From Phreatobacter sp. (GTDB lineage: Bacteria; Pseudomonadota; Alphaproteobacteria; Rhizobiales; Phreatobacteraceae): a stretch of 64,000 nt of DNA. The translations under genes and the position numbers were made by a program. The notes beneath the pieces are model-generated. The model saw only the letters and a list, made by a program, of their open reading frames with translations, did not search any database and had not been told where the DNA came from. The DNA is taken from contig NZ_JALHMP010000008.1 in the NCBI RefSeq assembly GCF_022843985.1, positions 62,001 to 126,000 on the forward strand, in the 5' to 3' direction. Of the stretch, positions 9,146 through 18,495 are shown piece after piece (within the stretch, counting starts at the first letter, position 1; every line of letters starts with the position of its first letter).

Positions 9146-9361
9146 ATGTTCAGCACCAATATCGGTGGTATCGACCGCGTCCTGCGCATCGTCGCCGGCA
9201 TCGCCCTGCTGCTCTTTGCCATCACCGGCATTCCGGCGACCGGCTACAACTGGCTCGGCTGGATCGGCATCGTGCCGCTCGCCACGGCGGCGCTCGGCTG
9301 GTGCCCGGCCTATACGCTGCTCGGCATGAACACCTGCCCGGCATCGACCCGCCAGGGCTGA
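9146..9361 (+). CDS. DUF2892 (YgaP-type transmembrane) protein
   Basis: A 71-residue inner-membrane protein with two hydrophobic segments and the family ending GWCPAYTLLGMNTCP. In other bacteria this domain is found alone or fused to rhodanese (YgaP) and often sits beside a Crp/Fnr gene, as here. The start at 9146 is chosen because GGAGG lies six bases upstream. An alternative start at 9094 would add 17 residues. The stop codon abuts the stop of the convergent aphA-like gene with no spacer (TGATCA). Confidence 0.85.
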   Translation: MFSTNIGGIDRVLRIVAGIALLLFAITGIPATGYNWLGWIGIVPLATAALGWCPAYTLLGMNTCPASTRQG

Positions 9362-10387
9362 TCAGGCGACGGCCTCGAACCCGCCCAGAACGGCCGTGAG
9401 ATTGGGACCGAGCTGGTCGGAGAGATAGCCGCCCTCCTGGACGAAGAGCGTCGGCAGGCCCATCCGCGCGATGGCCTCGCCGGCGCGGCGGAACCCGGCC
9501 GCGGTCACCTTGGCGCCGCCGAAAGGATCGTCGGCGGAGGCATCGAGACCGAGGGCGATCACCAGCATGCCCGGCGTGAAGGCGGCGATCGTCTTCGCCG
9601 CGGCTTCCACCGCCGCGACATAGGCATCATCGCTCGCCCCGACCGGGATCGGAAGGTTGAGATTCGCACCCTCGCCGGCCCCGGTTCCACGCTCATGCGC
9701 ATAGCCCCAGAAGAAGGGGTAGAAGCGCGACGGATCGGCATGGACCGAGACGGTCAGGACGTCGGCACGGTCGTAGAAAATGTCCTGCGTGCCGTTGCCG
9801 TGGTGGATGTCGATGTCGAGGATCGCCACCCGGTCATGGACCGCGCGCAGATATTGCGCGGCGATGGCGGTGTTGTTGAGGAAGCAATGGCCGCCGGCGG
9901 CGTCGCGATAGGCGTGGTGGCCTGGCGGCCGGCACAGCGCATAGGCGGCGCGTTCGCCCTCGATGACGAGTTCGGCGGCGGTCACCGCGACATCGGTGGC
10001 CGAGGAGGCCGCGAGCCAGGTGTCCGGACCGATGCCGCAGGCCATGTCCTGCATGTACCAGCCGGCGCGGCCGGTGATGGATTGGGGCATGGTGCCGCCG
10101 CGGCGGACAGGGTGGACGTTGCCCAGCACCTCGTCGGAGGCATCGGCGAGCGTTTGCCACTCGGCGGCGGCCTCCTCCAGAAAGCGCAGGTAATCGACGG
10201 AATGGACGCCGAGCCGCGGTCCCTGGCCAAAGGGCTCGCTCGGCACTGTTGGGTGGTTTCCCGCCTTCAGGCCTGCCATGAGTCGCTCGGCGCGCTCCGG
10301 GCGCTCTTCCCCCTGAGCAAACTTGCCGCGCAGGATGAAACGCTTGGGGTCATGGCCTGTGTGCAGGTCGGTGAAGACGGCTTTCAT
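9362..10387 (-). CDS. aphA: acetylpolyamine amidohydrolase (histone deacetylase family)
   Basis: Zinc-dependent deacetylase of 341 residues, the same length as characterised bacterial acetylpolyamine amidohydrolases. The metal and catalytic motifs are clear: CRPPGHHA with the His pair, ILDIDIHHGNGTQDIFY with zinc-binding Asp and His, a later Asp in ALGLDASADDPFGG, and the glycine-rich end VQEGGYLSDQLG. The start at 10387 (MKAVFTDLHTGHD) matches the family N-terminus. The ORF track's longer start adds sequence unlike the family. Likely role: hydrolysis of N-acetylated polyamines or related amides in the cytoplasm. It starts a region rich in C-N hydrolases. Confidence 0.9.
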   Translation of the reverse strand: MKAVFTDLHTGHDPKRFILRGKFAQGEERPERAERLMAGLKAGNHPTVPSEPFGQGPRLGVHSVDYLRFLEEAAAEWQTLADASDEVLGNVHPVRRGGTMPQSITGRAGWYMQDMACGIGPDTWLAASSATDVAVTAAELVIEGERAAYALCRPPGHHAYRDAAGGHCFLNNTAIAAQYLRAVHDRVAILDIDIHHGNGTQDIFYDRADVLTVSVHADPSRFYPFFWGYAHERGTGAGEGANLNLPIPVGASDDAYVAAVEAAAKTIAAFTPGMLVIALGLDASADDPFGGAKVTAAGFRRAGEAIARMGLPTLFVQEGGYLSDQLGPNLTAVLGGFEAVA

Positions 10388-10659
10388 GACGGGATTCGAC
10401 CGGGCTGGAGAAGATGGCGCCATGTTCCCCGGATGGCGGGCCGAGGCAAGGGCGGCGTGTGGCGACGTGGTTTGCGCGAGCGCATCACGATGAACGGGAA
10501 ACTGGGCATCTGCGACGTACGTCCTTCGCAACAAGCTGCCTGATTCAGCCCGACGGCGCCCCGCTGCGCGATACGCCGCCGGGCGCGCAGCACGGCTGCG
10601 CCGGCGATGGTTGCTCGGCCGCCGCGCGCGGCTAGGCTCGCCCTCGCTCCGGAGCTGCC

Positions 10660-11949
10660 ATGCCTCTCGATCCCACCCTTGCCGACCAAATCGTCACTGC
10701 CGTCGATGCCGGATTCGACCGCCAGATGGCGCTGACGGCCGATCTCGTCCGCTTTCCCTCGACGCGCGGCCGCGAGCACGCCTGCCAGGACTTCGTGCTC
10801 GCCGCGATGAAGCGCCGCGGCTGGGCCACCGAGCGCTTCGCCATGGAGCCGGCGGCCCTCGCCCGCCATCCCGGCGGCTCGCAGGTAACGGCGGACCATT
10901 CCGACGCGCCGATCGTCGTCGGCATCCACCGCCCGCGGGCCGAGACCGGCCGCACGCTGATCCTGCAAAGCCATGTCGACGTCGTGCCGCCGGGACCGCG
11001 GGACCTGTGGTCGCGCGATCCCTTCGAACCGCATCGCGAAGGCGACTGGTTCTATGGCCGCGGCGGCGCCGACATGAAGGCCGGCCACGCCGCCATGTTC
11101 GCGGTCTTCGATGCGCTGGCCAGCATCGGGCTGCAGCCGGCGGCGACCGTCACGGTCCAATCCGTGGTCGAAGAGGAATCCACCGGCAACGGCGCGCTCC
11201 AGTGCCACCTGCGCGGCTACAGAGCCGATGCGGTGCTGATTCCCGAACCGGAGGACGAGAAGCTCATCCGCGCCAATACCGGAGTCGTCTGGTTCCGCGT
11301 CGCAGTGGCCGGCCTGCCCGTCCATGTCAGCCAGGCGGGGACCGGGCAGAACGCCATCGAGGCGACGCAGGGCGTCATCCGCGCACTGCGTGACCTCGAG
11401 GCGCGCTGGAATGCCAGGAAGAACGAGTTCCGCCACTTCGAAGAGGTCGACCACCCGATCAACCTGAACATCGGCATGATCGAGGGTGGAGACTGGGCTT
11501 CCTCAGTGCCGGCCTGGTGCGTCATCGACTGTCGGATCGCGATCTATCCGGGCGAATCCGCCGAAACGATGATGCGCGCCATCGAGGAGGCGGTGATGGG
11601 CGCAGCGCGGGGCGACAGGTTCCTCGCCAACAATCCGCCACGCGTTACGTTCACCGGCTTCACCACCGAAGGCTATGTGCTGCAGCCGGGGTCGGAGGCG
11701 GAAGCGGTGCTCGCGCGTGCGCACGAGACGGCAACCGGCAGCACGCTGCAGGATCTCGTCACGCCGGGCTATCTCGATACCCGGGTCTATGCCCTCTACG
11801 ATAAGATTCCGGCGCTCTGCTACGGCCCGATCTCGGAGAATATCCATGGCTTCGACGAGCGTTTCTCGATCAGCAGCATGCGCCGCGTGACCCGGACGAT
11901 GGCGCTCTTCGTCGCCGAATGGTGCGGCACCGAGCCGATCGCGTCCTGA
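10660..11949 (+). CDS. M20 family metallopeptidase / ArgE-DapE-type deacylase (copy 1)
   Basis: Di-zinc amidohydrolase of 429 residues. The metal and catalytic motifs are LILQSHVDVVPPG (His and catalytic Asp), YGRGGADMKAGH (bridging Asp) and VVEEESTGNGA (catalytic Glu and metal Glu). The dimerisation domain carries HVSQAGTGQNAIEA with the substrate-binding His. Members cleave N-acyl amino acids or similar amides, and the substrate here is unknown. A close paralogue follows 37 bases downstream, with long identical stretches such as SVVEEESTGNGALQCHLRGY, indicating tandem duplication. Confidence 0.9.
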   Translation: MPLDPTLADQIVTAVDAGFDRQMALTADLVRFPSTRGREHACQDFVLAAMKRRGWATERFAMEPAALARHPGGSQVTADHSDAPIVVGIHRPRAETGRTLILQSHVDVVPPGPRDLWSRDPFEPHREGDWFYGRGGADMKAGHAAMFAVFDALASIGLQPAATVTVQSVVEEESTGNGALQCHLRGYRADAVLIPEPEDEKLIRANTGVVWFRVAVAGLPVHVSQAGTGQNAIEATQGVIRALRDLEARWNARKNEFRHFEEVDHPINLNIGMIEGGDWASSVPAWCVIDCRIAIYPGESAETMMRAIEEAVMGAARGDRFLANNPPRVTFTGFTTEGYVLQPGSEAEAVLARAHETATGSTLQDLVTPGYLDTRVYALYDKIPALCYGPISENIHGFDERFSISSMRRVTRTMALFVAEWCGTEPIAS

Positions 11950-11986
11950 CCCTCACCTTCATCGACCTCTGCCCGGAGCAAAGCCC

Positions 11987-13270
11987 ATGGCCCTCGATCC
12001 CGCCCTCGCCGACCGTATCGTCAAGGCCGTCGATGACGGGTTCGATGCCCAGCTCGACTATCTGAAGACGCTGGTGCGCTATCCCTCCCAGCGCGGCGAC
12101 GAGCATGCGGTGCAGGACTTCGTGTTCCAGGAATTGCGCAAGCGCGGCTTCGCCATGGAGCGCTTCGCCATGGACGAGGAGGCGATCAAACGCCATCCCG
12201 GCGGGTCGCCCTTTTCCGACACCCACTCGACCGCGCCGATCGTCGTCGGCATCCACCGTCCGAAGGCGGAGACCGGCCGCAGCCTGATCATGCAGGGCCA
12301 TATCGACATCGTGCCGTCCGGGCCGCTGGAGATGTGGACCTCGCCGCCCTACGAGCCGCGCATCGACGGCGACTGGTTCTACGGCCGCGGCGCTGGCGAC
12401 ATGAAGGCCGGCCACGGGGCCATGGTCGCCGTCTTTGACGCCCTGAGGCGGACGGGCCTGCAGCCGGCAGCAACCGTCTATGTGCAATCCGTGGTCGAGG
12501 AGGAATCGACCGGCAACGGGGCGCTGCAGTGCCACCTGCGTGGCTACAAGGCCGAGGCGGCACTGATCCCCGAGCCGAGCCAGGGCAAGATCACCCGCGG
12601 CAATGTCGGCGTCGTCTGGTTCCAGTTCACCGTGCAGGGCCATCCGGTCCATGTGCGCGAGGCGGGCGCAGGCCAGAACGCCATCGAGGCGGCCTTCGGC
12701 ATCATCGGCAAGCTGCGCGAACTTGAGGCGTTCTGGAACACCAAGACGCCGAACCACCCGCTCTTCAAGGACGAGCCACACCCGATCAATCTCAATATCG
12801 GCAAGATCAAGGGCGGCGACTGGGCCTCCTCCGTGCCGGCATGGTGCACGGTCGACTGCCGCATCTCGATCTTTCCCGGCGAGACACCGCAGGAGATGAT
12901 GCGCGCCATCGAGGACACGATCTCCAAGGCGGCGCGCGCGGACCGCTTTCTCGCCAACAACCCGCCGAAGATCGCCTGGAACGGCTTCACCACCGAGGGC
13001 TATATCCTCGCGCCCGGCTCCGAGGCCGAGGCTGTGCTGGCGCGGGCCCACCAGCGCGCCTGGGGCGAGCCGCTCAAGGAGAGCGTCACGCCCGCCTATC
13101 TCGACGGGCGGGTCTATGCGCTCTTCGACAAGATCCCGACGCTCAATTACGGCCCCTCGGCGGAGCGCGTTCACGGCTTCGACGAGCGCTTCTCCATCGA
13201 GAGCCTGCGCAAGGCGACGAAGTCGATGGCGCTGTTCGTCGCCGAATGGTGCGGCACCGAACCGGTTTGA
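11987..13270 (+). CDS. M20 family metallopeptidase / ArgE-DapE-type deacylase (copy 2)
   Basis: Second tandem M20 enzyme, 427 residues, aligning with copy 1 over its whole length. Motifs are intact: LIMQGHIDIVPSG, YGRGAGDMKAGHG, SVVEEESTGNGAL, and HVREAGAGQNAIEA in the dimerisation domain. It differs from copy 1 in the first catalytic-site neighbourhood (GHIDI versus SHVDV) and in surface loops, so the two probably prefer different substrates. An amidase gene follows 89 bases later in the same direction, so the three probably form one transcription unit. Confidence 0.9.
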   Translation: MALDPALADRIVKAVDDGFDAQLDYLKTLVRYPSQRGDEHAVQDFVFQELRKRGFAMERFAMDEEAIKRHPGGSPFSDTHSTAPIVVGIHRPKAETGRSLIMQGHIDIVPSGPLEMWTSPPYEPRIDGDWFYGRGAGDMKAGHGAMVAVFDALRRTGLQPAATVYVQSVVEEESTGNGALQCHLRGYKAEAALIPEPSQGKITRGNVGVVWFQFTVQGHPVHVREAGAGQNAIEAAFGIIGKLRELEAFWNTKTPNHPLFKDEPHPINLNIGKIKGGDWASSVPAWCTVDCRISIFPGETPQEMMRAIEDTISKAARADRFLANNPPKIAWNGFTTEGYILAPGSEAEAVLARAHQRAWGEPLKESVTPAYLDGRVYALFDKIPTLNYGPSAERVHGFDERFSIESLRKATKSMALFVAEWCGTEPV

Positions 13271-13359
13271 GCGGGACGCCCGCCGGCACACCCGGGCCTT
13301 GACCGGAACCATTGCCATTGCCGACAGTCCCCATCCCGAACCCGCCTGGAGTGCCGTCT

Positions 13360-14661
13360 ATGCCTACCTCCGTCCGCGATGCACTCGAAGCCTCGCTCGC
13401 CCGCATCGATGACCCCTCATCCGACGGCCGGGTCACCTACACCAAGGTCTATGCAGAGCGGGCGCGGGCCGAGGCGGACGCCGCCGATGCGCGCGCCAGG
13501 GCCGGCGTGAAACTGTCGCCGCTCGATGGCTGGGTCATCTCGGTCAAGGACCTGTTCGACGTTGCCGGCGAGGTGACCACGGCGGGCTCCACCATCCTGC
13601 GCTCGCAGCCGGCGGCGAGTGCCGATGCACCGACGGTAGCGCGCCTGCGCCAGGCCGGCGTGGTCATCGTCGGCAAGACCAACATGAGCGAATTCGCCTT
13701 CTCGGGCATCGGCATCAATCCGCATTTCGGCACGCCCGGCAATGCCGCCGACAAGAGCCGTGTTCCCGGCGGATCGTCGTCGGGCGCCGGCGTCTCGGCC
13801 GCCGAGGGCACCGCCCGCATGGGCCTCGGCTCGGATACCGGCGGGTCGATCCGCATTCCCGCGGCGCTGAACGGCTGCGTCGGGTTCAAGCCGACCTATG
13901 GCCGGATTCCCCTGGAGGGTGCCTTCCCCCTCTCCTACGCGCTCGACACGATCGGACCGCTGGCAAAGACCGTCGCCGACTGCGCCGCCACCGACGCGGT
14001 CCTCGCCGGCGAGCAGCCCTGGACGCTGACGCCCGCTCCCCTGGCAGGGCTCAGGCTGGCGATCCCGCGCGGTCGCCTGTTCAGTCAGATGGAGCCGGAG
14101 GTCGAACAGGCCTTCGAGGCCTCCACCGCCCGCCTCACCAGGGCCGGCGTCCGCATCTCCGACATCTCGATCGAGGACCTCCTGCAGGAACTCGCCGACG
14201 CCATGGCGAAAGCCCCCTTTGTCGCCATGGAGGCGGCCGCCGTGCATGCGGAATGGATGGAGGAAAGGGCGCGGGACTTCGACCCGCGCGTGCTCGCGCG
14301 GGTGCGGATCGGTGCCAAGGCTGCCGCCCCGGACTATATCCGCCTCGTCAACAAGCGGGCGGAACTGGTCGCCCGGATGCGCGACAGGCTCGCCGATATC
14401 GATGCCCTCATCCTGCCGACGACGCCGATCCGGGCACCGAAGATCTCCGACCTGATCGCTTCCGACGACCAGTTCTGGACCGCCAACGGGCTCGTGCTGC
14501 GCAACACCACCGTCGGCAACATCTTCACCTTCACCGGGATCTCGCTCCCCTGCCCGCAGGTGAAGGGCCTTCCGGTCGGCTTCATGCTGACGTCGCTGGC
14601 CGGGCAGGACCGCCGGCTGCTGCGCATGGCCGCGGCGGTGGAGAAGGCCTTCGCCGGCTGA
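13360..14661 (+). CDS. amidase (amidase-signature family)
   Basis: Serine amidase of 433 residues with the Ser-cisSer-Lys triad: Lys in WVISVKDLFDVAG, the glycine- and serine-rich stretch VPGGSSSGAGVSAAEG, and the nucleophile region LGSDTGGSIRIPAALNG. It hydrolyses carboxamides to acids plus ammonia or amines. The start at 13360 (MPTSVRDAL) is preferred over the track's 13312 because TGGAG lies upstream and the family alignment begins there. Together with the two M20 genes it suggests stepwise breakdown of an acylated amide compound. Confidence 0.9.
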   Translation: MPTSVRDALEASLARIDDPSSDGRVTYTKVYAERARAEADAADARARAGVKLSPLDGWVISVKDLFDVAGEVTTAGSTILRSQPAASADAPTVARLRQAGVVIVGKTNMSEFAFSGIGINPHFGTPGNAADKSRVPGGSSSGAGVSAAEGTARMGLGSDTGGSIRIPAALNGCVGFKPTYGRIPLEGAFPLSYALDTIGPLAKTVADCAATDAVLAGEQPWTLTPAPLAGLRLAIPRGRLFSQMEPEVEQAFEASTARLTRAGVRISDISIEDLLQELADAMAKAPFVAMEAAAVHAEWMEERARDFDPRVLARVRIGAKAAAPDYIRLVNKRAELVARMRDRLADIDALILPTTPIRAPKISDLIASDDQFWTANGLVLRNTTVGNIFTFTGISLPCPQVKGLPVGFMLTSLAGQDRRLLRMAAAVEKAFAG

Positions 14662-14677
14662 GGCGGCTCTAAACGAC

Positions 14678-14702
14678 GATGGCCGGGCATTGCCCGGCCA
14701 TC
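14678..14702. terminator. hairpin terminator between convergent amidase and chemoreceptor genes
   Basis: GATGGCCGGGC and GCCCGGCCATC form an 11-bp stem with loop ATT between two convergent genes, so it may act in both directions. A T-tract is weak on either side. Confidence 0.65.
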
Positions 14703-14731
14703 GCTGCAAGATTTGCTGGGAGGGCCAGGGC

Positions 14732-16435
14732 TCAGGCCGCCTTGACCTCCTTGAGGAAGGCGCCGACCGCCTGGCGAAGACCGGCAATGTCGCCCTCGAG
14801 ACCCTTGGCGACATCGTTGAGCGCACCGACGGCGGAACCGGTCGCCTTCAGGCGCTCCGACACGCTGGCGATGGACCGGCCGGCCGTCTGCGCGACCGAG
14901 GCGGTGCCCTCGACGCTGATGCCGATCTCCTGGGTCGCCTGGGCCTGCTGGTCGATGGCGGTGGAGATCGCCTCGCTCGCCCGGCGCATGCGCACCACCG
15001 TCTCGGTGATGCCGCCCATCGAGGCGACGCTGCGGCCGGTCGCCTGCTGGATGGAGGCGACCTGGGCGGCGATATCCTCGGTGGCACGGGCGGTCTGGGA
15101 GGCGAGTTGCTTCACCTCAGAGGCGACCACGGCGAAGCCGCGGCCGGCCTCGCCGGCGCGGGCCGCTTCGATGGTGGCGTTGAGGGCCAGCAGGTTGGTC
15201 TGCTCGGCGATGGCGCGGATCAGCTCGACCACGGCGCCGATCTTCTCGCCCATGGCGGCGAGACCGGAGACGTCGCTGGAGGCCGATTCCACCGCCTGCG
15301 TCGCCTCGGAGGACACTTTCATCGCCTCTTCGGTCTGGCGGCGGATCTCGACGATGGCCGCGTTGAGTTCCTCCGTCGCACCGGCGATGCCGGTGACGCG
15401 GTGCAGGGTCTCCTCCGTCGCCTGGACCGTCTCGCGGACGCCGGCATCGGCGGCTTCGCCCGCCGCATAGACCGTTCCGGTGGCGCCGGTCACGGAGACG
15501 GCGCGCGAGGCGACGCGGTCCATGACGGAACCGATGGCCTGGTCGAAATGGCTGACGGCCGTTTCCATCGTCGCGCGGCGGGCCAGTTCGGCGGCACTGC
15601 GCTGGTCCTCGGCGCTGCGCATCTGCGCACGCTCGGCGAGGCTCTGGGCTAGACCGCCGACAGCGCGGGCAATGAGGCCGATCTCGTCCTGACGGGCGGC
15701 GTGGCGCGACATGTCGACCGTGCGATCCTCGGCCAGACCGATGATCGCTGCGGCAGCCTCGCGCACCGGCTTGAGGAAGTAGGTCAGCAGGAAGAACACG
15801 CCGACCGCGGCGACGATCGCCAGCAGGGCCATGGCGATGATCACGCCTTCCCGCATGCTGGCGGCGGAGGCGTCGGCGTTGGCCTTGCTGACTCCGGCGC
15901 CGAGCGCGCCGAGGATGCGGTTGTCGGGCGTGACGATCGGCACATAGCGGGCGATGCGCGGGATGTTGCCCACGACGATGTGGTCGGTCAGCACCTCGCC
16001 TCGGCCGATCGCCTGCGCGATGGGCGAGGAGGCCGGGATGCGCGAGCCCATGACGCGGTTGCCCTGCTGGTCGCGCACGGACGACGAGAAGCGGATCAGG
16101 TCACCCGTTGCCGGGTCGCGGCGGAACAGGGACGCTCCGTCGGCGGCGTGATCGACGATGCGGTGATCGCCCTCGGCCGGCAGGGCGCTGGCGCGGATGC
16201 GCACGACCGGACCCGTCGCGCTGGCGCGATCCATCTTGCCTTCGGGAAGCGCGAGTTCTGCTGCACGGCTCATCTGGAGGCTGCGGTCGGTGACCTGGCC
16301 TTCGACGATTTCGGCCATGCGGGCGTCGATCTGCGACACGGCATAAAAGCCGGATCCGAGGCCGACGGCGGCAATGACGAGGGCCGCAAGGGCGGCAACC
16401 CGCGCCGCGAGAGGGAGTCGAGACAATAAGTGCAT
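14732..16435 (-). CDS. methyl-accepting chemotaxis protein
   Basis: Transmembrane chemoreceptor of 567 residues. TM1 ([18 protein letters not shown]) precedes a periplasmic sensor of about 150 residues that resembles a single-Cache domain ([21 protein letters not shown], then [18 protein letters not shown]). TM2 ([21 protein letters not shown]) is followed by a HAMP domain and the signalling domain with [20 protein letters not shown]. The track start at 16546 is too early. [12 protein letters not shown] at 16435 gives a proper membrane start. The ligand is unknown. It lies just downstream of the catabolic run on the same strand, so it may sense a related compound, which is inference. Confidence 0.9.
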   Translation of the reverse strand: MHLLSRLPLAARVAALAALVIAAVGLGSGFYAVSQIDARMAEIVEGQVTDRSLQMSRAAELALPEGKMDRASATGPVVRIRASALPAEGDHRIVDHAADGASLFRRDPATGDLIRFSSSVRDQQGNRVMGSRIPASSPIAQAIGRGEVLTDHIVVGNIPRIARYVPIVTPDNRILGALGAGVSKANADASAASMREGVIIAMALLAIVAAVGVFFLLTYFLKPVREAAAAIIGLAEDRTVDMSRHAARQDEIGLIARAVGGLAQSLAERAQMRSAEDQRSAAELARRATMETAVSHFDQAIGSVMDRVASRAVSVTGATGTVYAAGEAADAGVRETVQATEETLHRVTGIAGATEELNAAIVEIRRQTEEAMKVSSEATQAVESASSDVSGLAAMGEKIGAVVELIRAIAEQTNLLALNATIEAARAGEAGRGFAVVASEVKQLASQTARATEDIAAQVASIQQATGRSVASMGGITETVVRMRRASEAISTAIDQQAQATQEIGISVEGTASVAQTAGRSIASVSERLKATGSAVGALNDVAKGLEGDIAGLRQAVGAFLKEVKAA

Positions 16436-16567
16436 GATAGCCCCAGGAGAATGAATTTCACTCAGACCATCGGGGGTTGCAGTTAACAAAACGGTACGAT
16501 TCGACCATCGCAGCTGAAGAATTGCAACTGATGGGTGCAACTGCATGCCAAACCGGCGGTTATCCGA

Positions 16568-18487
16568 TCAAAGCGGCGCCGTCATGCGTTTCAACCAGGC
16601 GCGGTCGGCACCGGTCAGGCGCCCTTCCAGCAGGCTCCGGGTCCGTGCGTGATAGGCATCAAGCCATTGCCGCTCGGCCGCGGTGAGCAGCCCCGCCACG
16701 ATGGCGCGGCGGTCGAAGGGGCAGAAGGTGATCGTCTCGAATTCCAGGAAGCCCGGCTTAGTGCTTTCGGTGACCACGATCAGATTTTCGAGGCGGATGC
16801 CATGCGACCCGGTCTCGTAGAAGCCAGGCTCGTTGGACAGGATCATGCCGGGCTCGAGCGGAACCTGCGACAGGGGCGAGATCCGAGCCGGCCCCTCATG
16901 CACGCCGAGATAAACGCCGACACCGTGGCCGGTGCCGTGGTCGAAGTCGAGACCGGCCTGCCAGAGCGCTCGGCGGGCGAAACCGTCGATGGCGATGCCG
17001 CCCGTGCCCTTGGGAAAGCGGGCGGTGGCGACCGCGATGTGACCCTTGAGGACCAGGGTGTAGTGCTCCTTGAGACGCTTCGGCACACCGCCCACGGCGA
17101 TGGTGCGGGTGATGTCGGTGGTGCCGTCCAGATATTGGGCACCGGAATCGACGAGCAGGAACGTCCCCTTCTCGACCTTTCGTTCGGTCGCCGGCGAGGA
17201 CCGGTAATGAACGATGGCGCCGTTCGAGCCGGCGCCGGCGATGGTGGTGAAGCTGGCGCCGCGGTGCAGGGCATCGGCGCCGCGGATCTCCTCCAGCTTC
17301 GCCATGACGGCGAGTTCGCCCTGGCCGACCGCCTCACGGTCGACCCAGTGGAGGAAGCGCGCCATGGCCGCGCCGTCGCGGATATGCGCCCTGCGGGTGC
17401 CGGCAAGTTCCACCCGGTTCTTGCGTGCCTTGGGCAGGACCGACGGATCCTGGCCATGAATCAGTGTGGCGCCGGCCGCGGTCAGCCGGTCGGCAATCCA
17501 GGCGGTCGCGGTCTCCGGTTCGATGGTCACCGCCTGTCCGGACCATTCCTGCAGCCCCTCGGCGAAAGCCTCGAGGGGGCGCACGGTCACGCCGTTGCCG
17601 AGATGGGCGGCAAGGCCCGGCGTGAACTTCGCCTGGTCGACGAACCAGGTCGCGTGGCCGTCGGCGGCGAGGATCAGGAAGCTCTGGACCAGCGGCGTCG
17701 CCGGGGTGTCGCCGCCGCGCACGTTGAGCAGCCAGGCGATGGAATCCAACTGGTTGAGCACGGCCGCCTGGGCGCCGCGCGCGGCAATCTCCTGGCCGAT
17801 GCGCGCGCGCTTGTCGCCACTTGCCTCACCGGCGAATTTCAGCGGCTGGGCATGGATGGCGGAATAGGGATCGCCGGGCTGGCCGGACCAGATTGCATCG
17901 ATGGGATTGATGTCGAGCGCCACAAGCGCAGCACCCGCCTTGCCGAGCGCCTCGCGCCAGCGCTCGGCCTCCCGGACCGGTGTGATGCGCGGATCGAAGC
18001 CGATGCGATCGCCGGTCTTGACCCTGGCCGCGAGCCACTCGATGGCGGGGGGCTTCTTGAAGTGGCGGCAGGTGACGACGGAGGCGTCCGTCTCGGCCGG
18101 CGCCTGCAGGGTATAGCGACCGTCGACGAAGAGCGCAGCCTCCTTCGGCAGGATGATGGCAAAGCCTGCCGATCCGGTGAAACCGGTGAGCCATTGCAAC
18201 CTCTCGGCGCGGGCCACGAGATATTCGCCCTGATGCTCGTCGGCCCGCGGCACGAGGAAGGCTGCAAGCTTGTCCTTCTTCAGGATCTTCTGCAGCGCCG
18301 GAATGCGGCTGGCGTCACGGCTGAAGGCGGGCTTCGGCAGTTCAGCCAGCGCGGCGGCGATTACCTGCCTGTCGGCAGCGCTCGCGCCGGGACAGGCCGC
18401 CGCCATCCAGCCGTCGGCGGTCTTGCCCGGCGGGGTGGCGCGGACGCGGGCAAGGAGCGGCTTCAGGGCCTTGAGGTCGACAGGCAT
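16568..18487 (-). CDS. pepP: Xaa-Pro aminopeptidase P family protein (M24B)
   Basis: Cytoplasmic di-metal peptidase of 639 residues, the large three-domain aminopeptidase P form with two creatinase-like N-terminal domains. The C-terminal pita-bread domain (about 350-560) has the metal ligands in LLVDSGAQYLDGTTDITRT (two Asp), HGTGHGVGVYLGVHEGP (His), SNEPGFYETGSHGIRLENL (Glu) and the final Glu region. It removes N-terminal residues before proline or cleaves related X-Pro-like bonds. It follows the FAD oxidoreductase by eight bases and appears to be the last gene of the long minus-strand operon. Confidence 0.92.
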   Translation of the reverse strand: MPVDLKALKPLLARVRATPPGKTADGWMAAACPGASAADRQVIAAALAELPKPAFSRDASRIPALQKILKKDKLAAFLVPRADEHQGEYLVARAERLQWLTGFTGSAGFAIILPKEAALFVDGRYTLQAPAETDASVVTCRHFKKPPAIEWLAARVKTGDRIGFDPRITPVREAERWREALGKAGAALVALDINPIDAIWSGQPGDPYSAIHAQPLKFAGEASGDKRARIGQEIAARGAQAAVLNQLDSIAWLLNVRGGDTPATPLVQSFLILAADGHATWFVDQAKFTPGLAAHLGNGVTVRPLEAFAEGLQEWSGQAVTIEPETATAWIADRLTAAGATLIHGQDPSVLPKARKNRVELAGTRRAHIRDGAAMARFLHWVDREAVGQGELAVMAKLEEIRGADALHRGASFTTIAGAGSNGAIVHYRSSPATERKVEKGTFLLVDSGAQYLDGTTDITRTIAVGGVPKRLKEHYTLVLKGHIAVATARFPKGTGGIAIDGFARRALWQAGLDFDHGTGHGVGVYLGVHEGPARISPLSQVPLEPGMILSNEPGFYETGSHGIRLENLIVVTESTKPGFLEFETITFCPFDRRAIVAGLLTAAERQWLDAYHARTRSLLEGRLTGADRAWLKRMTAPL

Positions 18488-18495
18488 GGGGGCTC

